64,000 nucleotides of DNA from Hydractinia symbiolongicarpus. Lineage: Eukaryota > Cnidaria > Hydrozoa > Anthoathecata > Hydractiniidae. Made by a program: the position numbers and the translations under genes. Under the pieces are notes generated by a model, which did not search any database, had not been told where the DNA came from, and was given only the letters and a program-made list of their open reading frames with translations. Shown here in pieces: positions 20,501 to 29,822 of the stretch (its first letter is position 1; each line of letters starts with the position of its first letter). The stretch is taken from positions 28,485,501-28,549,500 of the forward strand of contig NC_079878.1 in the NCBI RefSeq assembly GCF_029227915.1, read 5' to 3'.

Positions 20501-22955
20501 TTTTTTCCAATCTAACTAAGTTGTATCGCTTTTAACAGTGAAACGAATGACTGTGGGACTTAATTGAACTGATTCTGGAATGTGACCTTATAAATTTGAT
20601 ATATGAGCAAATTGGTCTCCAAGGAATAACATTCTTCTTAATTTGACATGATTGCTGGAATTCAGCGATTACATTAGGCTCTGTGGTAGCGCTTTATTTA
20701 AAAATTTAGATAAATAAGTCTTTTCTTACTGTGGGACCAATCCTGGCCGTTAGCACGCGCTGAATAAATAGGAACAGTTCCAAAAACTACATTTCATTGA
20801 CTTTCTAGCGGTATAAATCCGTTTGAGATGCAACGGTTGCGTCACATATACGTACCAACATGTATTTAGCGATAGTTTTTGGATATTACTAGGTTGCATC
20901 GCTTTTAACAGTGAAACGTTTGACTGTCAGACTTAATTGAACTGATTTTGAACTTCGACCTTATAAATGTGATAAATGAGCCAGTTAGACTACAAGAAAT
21001 AACATTCTTCTTAATTTAATATGATTGCTGGAACTCAGCGATTACCCTGGGCGCTGTAGTAGCGCTCTATTAAAAAATTAAGATAAAAAAGCCATTTTTT
21101 ACTGTGGGACCAATCCTAGCCGTTAGTTCGCGCTGAAAAAATAGAGACAGTTTCAACAACTACATTTCATTGACTTTCTAACGGTGTCAATCCGTTTGAG
21201 TTACAACGTTTGCGTCACATATTCGTACCAACATGTATTTAGTGATATTTTTCCGATTTTACTAAGTTGTATCGCTTTTAACAGTGAAACGATTGACTGT
21301 GGGACTTAATTGAACTGGTTCTAGACTTTGACCTTATAAATGTTATAAATAAGCCAATTGGACTCCAAAGAATAACATTCTTCTTAATTCGACATGATTG
21401 CTGGAATTTAGCAAGTACACTAGGCTCTGTGGTAGCGCTTTATTGAAAAATTAAGATAAAAAATTCAGTTTTTACTGTGGGACCAATCCTAGCCGTTAGC
21501 GCGCTGTGAATAAATAGAGACAGTTTCAAAACTACATTTCATTGACTCTCTAACGGTGTCAATCCGTTTGAGTTACAACGGTTGCGTCACATATTCGTAC
21601 CAACATGTATTTAGTGATATTTTTCCGATATTACTAAGTTGTATCGCTTTTAACAGTGAAACGATTGACTGTGGGACTTAATTGAACTGATTCCGGACTT
21701 TGACCTTATAAGTGTGATAAATGAGCGAATTGCACTCCAAGGAATAACATTCTTCTTAATTCGACATGATCGCTGGAATTCAGCGAGTATACTAGTCTCT
21801 GTGGTAGCGCTTTAATTAAAAATTTAGATAAATGAGTCATTTTTTACTGTGGGACCAATACTGGCCGTTAGCACGCGCTGAAGAAATAGGAACAGTTCCA
21901 AAGACTACATTTCATTGACTTTCTAGCGGTATAAATCCGTTTGAGATACAACGGTTGCGTCACATATTCGTACCAACATGTATTTAGTGATATTTTTCCG
22001 ATTTTACTAAGTTGCATCGCTTTTAACAGTGAAACGATTGACTGTGGGACTAAATTGAACTGATTCTGGACTTTGACCTTATAAATGTGATAAATGAGCC
22101 AGTTAGACTACAAGAAATAACATTCTTCTTAATTTAATATGATTGCTGGAACTCAGCGATTACCCTGGGCGCTGTAGTAGCGCTCTATTAAAAAATTAAG
22201 ATAAAAAAGCCATTTTCTACTGTGGGACCAATCCTAGCCGTTATTTCGCGCTGAAAAAATAGAGACAGTTTCAAATACTACATTTCACTGACTTTCTAAC
22301 GGTGTCAGTTCGTTTGAGTTACAACGGTTGGGTCACATATTCGTACCAACATGTATTTAGTGATTTTTTTCCGATCTAACTAAGTTGTATCGCTTTTAAC
22401 AGTGAAACGAATGACTGTGGGACTTAATTGAACTGATTCTGGAATGTGACCTTATAAATGTGATAAATGAGCCAGTTGGTCTCCAAGGAATAACATTCTT
22501 CTTAATTCGACATGATAGCTGGAATTCAGCGAGTACACTAGGCTCTGTGGTAGCGCTTTATTTAAAAATTAAGATAAAAAATTTAATTTTTACTGTGGGA
22601 CCAATCCTAGCCGTTAGCGCGCGCTGAAGAAATAGAGACAGTTTCAAAAACTACATCTCATTGACTCTCTAACGCCGTCAATCCGTTTGAGTTACAACGG
22701 TTGCTTCACATATTCGTACCAAGATGTATTTAGTGATTGTTTTCCGATATTACTAAGTTGTATCGCTTTTAACAGTGAAACGAATGACTGTGGGACTTAA
22801 TTGAACTGATTCTGGATTGTCACCTTATAAATGTAATAAATGAGCCAATTGGTCTCCCAGGAATAACATTCTTCTTAATTTGACATGATTGCTGGAATTC
22901 AGCGATTACCCTGGGCGCTGTAGTAGCGCTCTATTAAATCAATATAGAAAGTGTT

Positions 22956-23160
22956 GCGGAGAGGTTGCCAAGGCAAAGGCATGCAAGGAAATAGGAAGAG
23001 GAATCAGGAAGGCAGGGGTAGGCAAGGCATGGGAGCCACAGGCAAGGACATAGTAGGCAGGCACCAGAAAAGGCATAGGAAGGGTAGGCAAAGAAAGGCA
23101 CGGACAGTGCTGGCAGGGCAATGGAACGGCAAGGCAGGCGTGCATGACTTTAGTAGAAAA
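22956..23160. repeat. GGCA-rich low-complexity tract, copy 1
   Basis: This purine-rich tract is dominated by AGGCAAGG, AGGAAGAGGAATCAG and GGCATAGGAAGG words. It matches the tract at 23450-23640 in word order, and both are followed by TACAACTCAAAGAT. Open frames across it on both strands are products of the biased composition, not genes. Confidence 0.8.
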
Positions 23161-23231
23161 TCTCCACCTTACAACTCAAAGATTGCGTATACTCAATATG
23201 TCTAAGTTAAGTATCATATTAGTCCAGGAGT

Positions 23232-23440
23232 ATAGAAAATATTGAGGTGCAAATGTTTTAAATTCAATATCTCAAAAAAAAGTCTCAAATTTATCTCAGG
23301 TCAATACACAGTGAATCATAGCAGAATTATGTGCCATTACAAGTATTTAAACAATCGGTCATAACGACATATTATTTTTTGATAAATCTGAGATTAACTT
23401 GGTTCCAATGACTACAACATTAAAAAGTCAAGATATAGAA
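23232..23440 (-). repeat. Dispersed repeat body, copy 1 (left part)
   Basis: This segment is homologous to 36085-36330: shared blocks include TCTCAAATTTAT, GCAGAATTATGTGCCA, AACAATCGGTCATAACG, AAATCTGAGATTAA and AACATTAAAAAGTCAAGAT in the same order. In this copy a GGCA-rich tract separates it from its tRNA-like head at 23782. Confidence 0.8.
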
Positions 23441-23449
23441 ATAATCAGA

Positions 23450-23740
23450 GAAGCACGGCAAAGCAGGCAAGGAAACAGGAGGAGGAACAAGGAAACAGGA
23501 AGAGGAATCAGCAAGGCAGGGGTAGGCAAGGCATGGTAGGCAAACACAAGACCATAGAAGGCAGGCAACAGAAAAGGCATAGGAAGGTTAGGCAATGGCA
23601 AAGGGACGGCAAGGCAGGGCAGGCACCTTAATAGAAACTCTCTCCCCCTACAACTCAAAGATGTACTCAATGTAAGGTATTACATTTATATAAGGTCAAT
23701 ATACAGTGAATCATATTAGCAGAATTATGTGCCAATATAA
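23450..23740. repeat. GGCA-rich tract, copy 2, with flanking duplicate
   Basis: This is a second copy of the tract at 22956, followed by a shorter version of the same downstream sequence (TACAACTCAAAGAT, then GGTCAATA, CAGTGAATCAT and GCAGAATTATGTGCC). The two copies with their flanks form an imperfect tandem duplication with a period of about 490 bp. Confidence 0.75.
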
Positions 23741-23781
23741 TACAACCTGGTTGTTGTAGGTGCAAGATAATTGTTTTTCAT

Positions 23782-23849
23782 GCCCTGTCCAGGATTCGAA
23801 CCTGGATCTCTCGTTTGCAAGAGTGTCATAGCCATTAGACCAACAGAGC
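23782..23849 (-). other. tRNA-like Pol III promoter head, copy 1
   Basis: On the minus strand the 68 nt fold like a tRNA. There is a 7-bp acceptor stem (GCTCTGT with ACAGGGC, one T-G pair), an A-box TGGTCTAATGG, a 5-bp T-arm around a B-box GGTTCGAATCC and a possible GCA anticodon in TTGCAAA. The anticodon region is about four nt short of a normal tRNA and its stem is only three pairs, so a working tRNA is unlikely. A second copy with related flanks occurs at 36380, which points to a tRNA-derived SINE or similar repeat rather than a tRNA gene. Confidence 0.75.
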
Positions 23850-24339
23850 GTAATAATTATGTAATTTTGTTAATTACATATACTTAAATGTTTACACTTG
23901 TGTCTAATTAACTAAGCTTTTAAAAAATATTGGTTACTGTCCATCAGGTTTTGACCTTTCGTTTTAAAGGATCGTGTATTTCAGGCTTAATCCCAAAACT
24001 TGAGGTAAAACTAAGTATGTTTATTGAAAATTTTCCCAAGATGTAAAGAAACGACTATTATCAAAACAAACTACGTTATTCCATGAAATTAACGAGTCAA
24101 GAATTTTATAACCTAAAGTTAAGCTTGCTAACTGACTATATAACTATACACTACGTTAAATATAAAAAAGGCATGCTGTTGTGCAAAAGAAAAAATTTAT
24201 AAGAAGAAAAGTCTGGCGATGGGTTGAGAGGAATGAATTAAGAACAGCAAGTTTTAGCATTTTTTTATTTTTTTTCACCACCGATACCCTCCTCTTCCTC
24301 TTCCTCTTCCACTTCCACTGCTCCTCTTCAGCTTCATCC
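23850..24339. other. Non-coding AT-rich spacer with a pyrimidine tract
   Basis: I see no gene. A CTCTTCC-type polypyrimidine stretch lies at about 24288-24340, and a short open frame across it reflects low complexity. The rest is unremarkable AT-rich sequence. Confidence 0.5.
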
Positions 24340-24466
24340 GCTCCCGCACATCGTCCTCCTCCGTGAAGGTGCGGGAGCCACCAGACGCCTTCCAGGACTT
24401 GTAATTTTGTGAGCTTATATAAGCTCCCAAAGATTTATTTAGGGAACAAAAGTCCCGGAAGGCGTC
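24340..24466. repeat. Nested perfect and near-perfect inverted repeats
   Basis: Three palindromic structures lie in 127 bases. GCTCCCGCAC (24340-24349) pairs with GTGCGGGAGC (24369-24378) in a perfect 10-bp stem. GACGCCTTCCAGGAC (24384-24398) pairs with 24452-24466 over 15 bp with one mismatch. Within that loop, 24411-24426 is a perfect 16-bp palindrome (GAGCTTATATAAGCTC). The GC-rich stems stand out from the AT-rich surroundings. This could be the end of a non-autonomous DNA element or a structured transcript. Confidence 0.8.
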
Positions 24467-25530
24467 CCAAGATAAGTCCTTTTTCTCAGCTGATAATTCC
24501 TAAAAACACGATCCAATTGTGCTACATTCAAAACTTCCAAAAACATGCAAAGTTGATCGACTTTTCTAATCATTCATTAAGTTATATTTACTGTTTTACC
24601 ACATTCTACACTTCAAAGCAATTATTTCTAGTGCATAACTTACTTTAACCTTCTCCTCTAACTCAGCAACTTTTCCCTCCAATAAATCAACTCGCTGTTT
24701 CAACTCCTACATAAAGATTCCTCTCAAATTAATTTAATACTGTACTTTCATATGCTAATTCTCGTATGCTAATCTAACTAAGTTTTATATTATCTCATTT
24801 GGCCGCTAAAAGTAGTAGTGGTAGTATATATTTGCTGTTTCAATTACAATTTTATCTATTACGTATAATGAGATGACAATCTATGGCAGTCAGGAAACCA
24901 ACCAAATAGAAACAGCTAGTCTATGTAACATCGCCGTTATGTGGCAAATTTTTTAGCAATTGCTGTAAAGATATAACACAGAAACATAGGACACAAATGT
25001 GTCTCAAACCTTCCTCAGTATTAAATTTTAATACAAAAAGCTTTATATGAATGCAAAATTTTGCATCAAAGAAATGCAATTTCAGTATTGAAAAGGTAAA
25101 AAGCAAACTATGAAAATACTTACATCAACAACTTGGTTATTCATAATTATTATTATTACTAAATATAAATTTAAAACTAATATTAAGCGATAGGTAAATT
25201 TCTAATACAACACCTTTTAATGGGAGTTAAAAGCACTGAAACAAAAAGAATGTTTGCAAACATTTCATGCAAAGAGAGTTTTATTGCCCTGGCTGTTGGT
25301 TGAAGAGCGTGTAGACACATTTCTACTCTACTTCAAAACAACATGTATTTATTAAATTTTAATATCCTAAGTAAAAATGTCATATGTCTACAAGCTCTTC
25401 TTGACAACCTGCACCACGAGAAGGTAGCCAATGGGACTAAGCAGGTCATACCTAAAATAAAGGACAGATTTATGTTGCAATTAACATTTTAAGTAAAAAA
25501 GAGTTGCCCCATTTTGGTGATGTAATTGTT
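24467..25530. other. AT-rich non-coding stretch
   Basis: Short frames of 60-80 codons here have no recognisable composition or motif, and I treat them as chance. I see no repeat, RNA gene or promoter that I can support. Confidence 0.4.
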
Positions 25531-26040
25531 TACTTGATGTTGCATAACTTACAGTAACTGAGGTGTGATGGCTGGTAGGTTGATTGTTGTAAGTCATTAT
25601 GGTAGGGTGATTGGGCTGTGATGATCGGTAGGGTACGGATGAGACTGAATAATGCTGTAACGTTAAAGCACCTTGTTTAGGTTGCATATGGTGCGATAAG
25701 GTAATAAGCAGCATAATGTTGTAATAGTAATGCACCTTGTTCAGGTTTTGAAATTGGATTATGTTAATACACAATTTTTTTCAATAAGCAACTCATTTTT
25801 TAAGCAACTGAACTGGATTTGAAATGTTTTAAGCAATTTTAGTTCTGGACAAATATAAGCACAAGCAAGAATAATTTTTTTTGCACACTTCAGTTTATTT
25901 TTAAGAAATATCTTTTTTACCAAAATATGACTTAGTTTCTTTTTCCCGTTTATTATATATATGTTTAACAAAAATAAGACTTAGATATTGACTAAAAAAT
26001 AACATGAGATCTGACCAAAATCCAATTTGCTTATAAAAAA
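25530..26040. repeat. Start of minisatellite region, first long copy
   Basis: Degenerate words of the later minisatellites (GGTAGGGT, TGATCGGTAGGG, GCACCTTGTTCAGGTT) appear here. The segment from about 25750 to 26230 is repeated in altered form at about 26760-27230: ACACA followed by TTTTT and AAGCAACT, later GATCTGAC and AAAAAATTGTGCAATCAGC. This gives a ~1.0-1.1 kb long-range tandem duplication. Confidence 0.65.
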
Positions 26041-26235
26041 AATTGTGCAATCAGCTCAATGCTGTAATGCACCTTGTTCAGGTTGCATGTGCACCTTGTT
26101 CAGGTTACAATTGGCTTACAACGCCATTAATAATCAGCACAAAGCTGTAATGTTAATGCACCTTGTTCAGGCTGCAATTGGCCTACAACGCCATTAATAA
26201 TCAGCACAAAGCTGTAATGTTAATGTACCTTGTTT
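26040..26235. repeat. ~67-bp minisatellite, cluster 1
   Basis: The unit contains GCACCTTGTTCAGG, then TTGGCTTACAACGCCATT, AATAATCAGCACAAAGCTG and TAATGTTAATG. Two to three copies lie here, and more follow at 27110-27430. Period is ~65-70 bp. Confidence 0.8.
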
Positions 26236-26239
26236 AAGT

Positions 26240-26750
26240 AATTGTGATATAATGGGTACAGACAATATGTTGAATCTGGTAAGTAGAAAGGGTATGGTAA
26301 TTGTGGTACAATGATCGGTATGGTAAAACGATATGTTGATTGGGATAAGTCGAAACGGTATGGTAATTGTGGTATAATGGGTGCAGGCGATATGTTGAAT
26401 CTGGTAAATCGAAAGGGTATGGTAATTGTGTTATGATGATCGGTAAGGTACAGACGATACGTTGATTGCGATAAGTGAAAACGGTATGGTAATTGTGGTA
26501 TGATGGGTACTGACGATTTATGTTGAATCCTTTAGGTCGAAATGGTAATTGTGGTATGATGATCGGTACGGTAAGGCAATATGTTGATTGCAAAAAGTCG
26601 AAATGGTATGGTAATTGTGTTATGATGACCAATAAGGTAAAGACGAGATTTTGATTGCGATAAGTCAAAACAGCACGGTAATCGTGGTATGACAGGGACG
26701 GTACAGACAATATGTTGATTGCGATAAGGCTGTATGTATGGTAAGGTTTT
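26240..26750. repeat. ~90-100-bp minisatellite
   Basis: About five or six diverged copies carry GGTATGGTAATTGTGGTA, then ATGATCGGTA, a GTACAGACGATA-type block, TTGATTGCGATAAGTC and GAAA. The 158-codon frame that crosses the minus strand here simply translates the repeat and is not a gene. Confidence 0.8.
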
Positions 26751-27109
26751 GAATTTAAACCTTTATGTTAATACACATTCTTTTTATAAGCAACTAAACT
26801 GAATTTTAAAAAAATTTAGTTTTGTACAAATAAAAGCATAAGCAAAAATTTTTTTTCTTTTAAGAAAATAGAAAAAAGACACACTTTTTGAACAAAAGAA
26901 AACTAAAAAACTTCTCAGTTTTTTTTCAAGAATTTTTTTTTTAACAGCAATATGACTTCTTTTCATTTCCCCCGTTTAGATATATTACAAAAATTAGTTA
27001 AATAAAATTAAACAACCATTAAGAACCTTTAGACCTGGGTATTGGGTAAAAAATAACTTAAGATCTGACTACAATCCTAAGTTGCTTATAAAAAAAATTG
27101 TGCAATCAG

Positions 27110-27430
27110 CTCAATGCTGTAATGCACACCTTGTTTAGGTTGCATGTGCACCTTGTTCAGGTTGCAATTGGCTTACAACGCCATTAATAATCAGCACAAA
27201 GCTGTAATGTTAATGCATCTCGTTTAGGTTGCAATTGGCTTACAACGCCATTAATAATCAGCACAAATCTGTAATGTTAATGCACCTCGTTTAGGTTGCA
27301 ATTGGCTTACAATGCCATTAATAATCAGCACAGAGCTGCAATATTAATGCACCTTGTTCAGGTTGCAATTGGCTTACAACGCCATTAACAATCAGCACAA
27401 AGCTGTATTAGAAATGCACCTTGTTCAGGT
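27110..27430. repeat. ~67-bp minisatellite, cluster 2
   Basis: Four to five copies of the same unit as 26040-26235 occur with small changes (CACCTCGTTTAGGTTGCAAT, AACGCCATTAATAATCAGC). Near-identity between neighbours indicates recent local expansion. Confidence 0.85.
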
Positions 27431-27433
27431 TGC

Positions 27434-28013
27434 ATTCTGTCATGTGGCATGGTAATTGTGGTATGATAATCGGTAGGGTACAGACGATATGTTGATTGCG
27501 ATAAGTCAAAATGGTACGGTAATTGTGGTATGACGATCGATGTGATACGGATAAAATAGATATGCAACTGGATATTAAATGCATCAGTGGTTAATGTAAC
27601 AATCACAGATCTTTGTTAGGCTGTGTTATGACCCTCCACCTCCACCTCCAGCAACGCCATTAATAATAGGCATAAAGCTGTAATGTTCACCTTGTTCAGG
27701 TTGCAATTGGCCTAAACGCCATTAATAATCAGCACAAAGGTGTAATGTTAATGCAAGGTTGAATTCAGTCATGCAGTATGGTAATTGTGGTATGATTGGT
27801 AGGGTACAGACGATTATGTTGATTGCGATAAGTCAAAACGGTATGGTATTGTGGTATGATGATCGATGTGATACGGATGAAATAGATATGCAACTGGATA
27901 TCAAATGTATCCATGGTTAATGTAACAATCACAGACCTTTGTTAGGCTGTGTTATGACCCTCTACCTCCACCTCCAACAACACCATTAATAATCAGTATA
28001 ATGCTGTAATGTC
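27434..28013. repeat. Tandem duplication of a ~250-bp segment, period ~335 bp
   Basis: 27434-27690 and 27769-28013 share blocks in the same order: TGGTATGAT, GGTAGGGTACAGACGAT, TGTTGATTGCGATAAGTC, GATCGATGTGATACGGAT, AATAGATATGCAACTGGATA, GTTAATGTAACAATCACAGA and TGTTAGGCTGTGTTATGACC. These words also link to the upstream minisatellites, which lie downstream of the transposon genes (their 3' side). Confidence 0.8.
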
Positions 28014-28121
28014 AATCCACCTTGTTCAGGTTGCATTTGCACCTTGTTCAGATTAGAATGGTTTTTAGGGGCCAAGATTGTGATTGTCTGCAAAATAGGT
28101 GAATTCAGATTGTAATTATCA

Positions 28122-29822
28122 TTATGAATGAGATAGGCATATTATACATGTGCAATTTACAGATGGTGAAGGACAAACTGCATCTTCAATACCATCATCA
28201 CAAAACTGGTCAAGTTCTTTCACCAAGTTAATATACTTTTCCATAGTGATATTGTATTTTTTGACGGTTTTATTCGATAATGCCTTCAGGCGTTTCTCTT
28301 CCTCTTGTCTGGCTTTCATACGGGGATGTGTATTAATGTACAAGAGTCGTTCTTGAGTAATTGGTTCGACAAGTGCCCAATTTCTTTCTTTTTCGCATCT
28401 GGAGAATGCAGTGTAAGCTGTACCAAGGTTATTTTTTTCCATCTGAATTGATTGTTGTAACTTGATACGCATGTGGGTGGCAGTTTTACCATCTCCAATT
28501 GACATACCCTGACTTTTGGCAATAGTTATTGCATATCCTGGCATTAACGGCAGGCCATTTCTGCTGCAACAATCAGACTCACATCGACCTTCAACCGCAG
28601 TAATTGGTATCCATTTCGGATGTTCTTGAATCCATGACGGGCCTTTATAATTTGGGAAATCGACTACAACAGCTATTGGAAATTCAGGTGGTGACATATT
28701 TGGTGAATAAAGGATTGCAATTACTTTTCCCATGGCACCATTATTTAGGCCAAGGCCTGTAAGACCCTTTTGGTTCTTGGTAAGGATTACAGTTGCACCA
28801 ACTGCCATTAAAGATCTTAGTGGTATTTGACCCAGTTGCTTATCAGTTAAAGAGTGATGTTTACCACGTCCTCTTGATGGAATAACAGCAACTGGCACAC
28901 CAAGGTTAGCTAATTTATTATGGTTTTCTTCATTAACTTCATTCCATGTTTCCATTAATGTAAGGACGCGACCATGCAAAAAGTTACATTTTTCGGCATG
29001 GGGCAAAGCATTTTCATAACGACTATTTATATCTTGCCAGTCTTGTTGAGTAATCGATCCATTGCGTATTCTAAGTAGCCGCTGTAGAAGGGCCAACTGA
29101 TCTGGTCCTTGGCGCATTGTTTCTGTAAGAACAATAACATCTTGAAATGAGCGATAGATTGCATAACCAGCAAAGTTGATTGTGGAATCATCATGTTTCG
29201 GCGGCTGATGTAAATCCAAAGCACGAATTGGTCCAAGTTGACCAAGGTCCCCAAAGAAATTGACAGTTGGTACACCTCCATAATAATTATCAAAGTCTCC
29301 TGTTGCCTCACATAATCTTTGGCTGCACCAAGCCACTAGAAGCTTCGACTGCATGCTACGTTCATCAATATTAAGTTGAATCAATTTCAGTTCATTGTTT
29401 TCATGCATGCCTGTATATTTTCTTAGCTTTCTTAGAGCTACATCACCCAACGGATAGTCAGAAAGCTGGACAGAATTTAAATTCTTATCTTTTTTAAGTT
29501 TGTGTGGTGGTGGAGTCATTGAGTGTATAGTGCGACCATTAGGTATGAGGACTGATGCTGCCCCAGTTGGGGCCAAGTTCATAACAGCAGAATTTCGCTT
29601 AAAAATACGACGAACGATTCTAGTAAGCGCGGTAATGATGAATGTTTTCCCGACACCGGCTGTTCCTTGTATTAATAAACGTATTGGCTGGGTACCTGTT
29701 GGCACAGTTCCTTTTGCGACTTGTAATAAATGCTGAAGATTTATACCAATGGCTGTTCTTTGTAATTCATTAGCATTTAAGATGTTTATTTGGGGTAAAG
29801 TACATTCTTCAGCATGCTGCAA
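28122..29822 (-). CDS. Helitron PIF1-family helicase part, separate frame (566 codons)
   Basis: This is the helicase half of a RepHel protein, which unwinds DNA during rolling-circle transposition. Motifs: Walker A GTAGVGKT (residues 53-60), Ia APTGAAS (84-90), Walker B IDERSM (152-157), III FFGDLGQLGPI (189-199), V ITIAKSQGMS (432-441) and VI TAYTAFSR (468-475). A Cys-rich C-terminus ends the frame. The first codon used here is TTG. The frame is open only back to a TGA at 29841-29843, and its first in-frame ATG comes after Walker A, so it cannot stand alone as a helicase. In the family Rep and helicase are one polypeptide. Here the helicase frame overlaps the end of the Rep frame and is offset by one base, consistent with a frameshift at 29827-29832. 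Otherwise it is intact. Confidence 0.92.
   Translation of the reverse strand: MQHAEECTLPQINILNANELQRTAIGINLQHLLQVAKGTVPTGTQPIRLLIQGTAGVGKTFIITALTRIVRRIFKRNSAVMNLAPTGAASVLIPNGRTIHSMTPPPHKLKKDKNLNSVQLSDYPLGDVALRKLRKYTGMHENNELKLIQLNIDERSMQSKLLVAWCSQRLCEATGDFDNYYGGVPTVNFFGDLGQLGPIRALDLHQPPKHDDSTINFAGYAIYRSFQDVIVLTETMRQGPDQLALLQRLLRIRNGSITQQDWQDINSRYENALPHAEKCNFLHGRVLTLMETWNEVNEENHNKLANLGVPVAVIPSRGRGKHHSLTDKQLGQIPLRSLMAVGATVILTKNQKGLTGLGLNNGAMGKVIAILYSPNMSPPEFPIAVVVDFPNYKGPSWIQEHPKWIPITAVEGRCESDCCSRNGLPLMPGYAITIAKSQGMSIGDGKTATHMRIKLQQSIQMEKNNLGTAYTAFSRCEKERNWALVEPITQERLLYINTHPRMKARQEEEKRLKALSNKTVKKYNITMEKYINLVKELDQFCDDGIEDAVCPSPSVNCTCIICLSHS

Larger units (their letters stand above)
6378..22938. 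repeat. Left part of a ~373-bp satellite array (about 44 units)
   Basis: The unit has two halves, each starting ACTGTGGGAC. One of about 178 bp begins ACTGTGGGACTTAATTGAAC, and one of about 195 bp begins ACTGTGGGACCAATCC. Using the first half-unit start as landmark, successive positions include 6875, 7248, 7622, 7994, 8367, 8740, 9113 and, further on, 13092, 13465, 13838, 14211, 14584. Nearly all steps are 371-374 bp, with almost no indels from 11227 to 20179. Units fall into several sequence types that alternate. The array is AT-rich and has no plausible genes: the few open frames of 60-70 codons are chance frames in the unit. The last unit is cut at 22938 by the inserted block. The 373-bp length is about two nucleosome repeats. 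Confidence 0.97.

Noticed and set aside
6378-22938. CRISPR array
   Set aside because: The repeats are contiguous 373-bp satellite units without unique spacers, in a eukaryotic setting.
22939-23670. Several frames on both strands across GGCA-rich tracts
   Set aside because: They are open on both strands because of biased composition and have no recognisable motif.
23782-23849. Functional tRNA-Cys gene (GCA anticodon)
   Set aside because: The anticodon arm is about four nt short with a weak stem, and the same shortened form recurs in a dispersed repeat, so it is a tRNA-derived element.
26234-26710. 158-codon minus-strand frame rich in Tyr/His/Pro
   Set aside because: It is a translation of the ~90-100-bp minisatellite and has no protein-like composition beyond the repeat.
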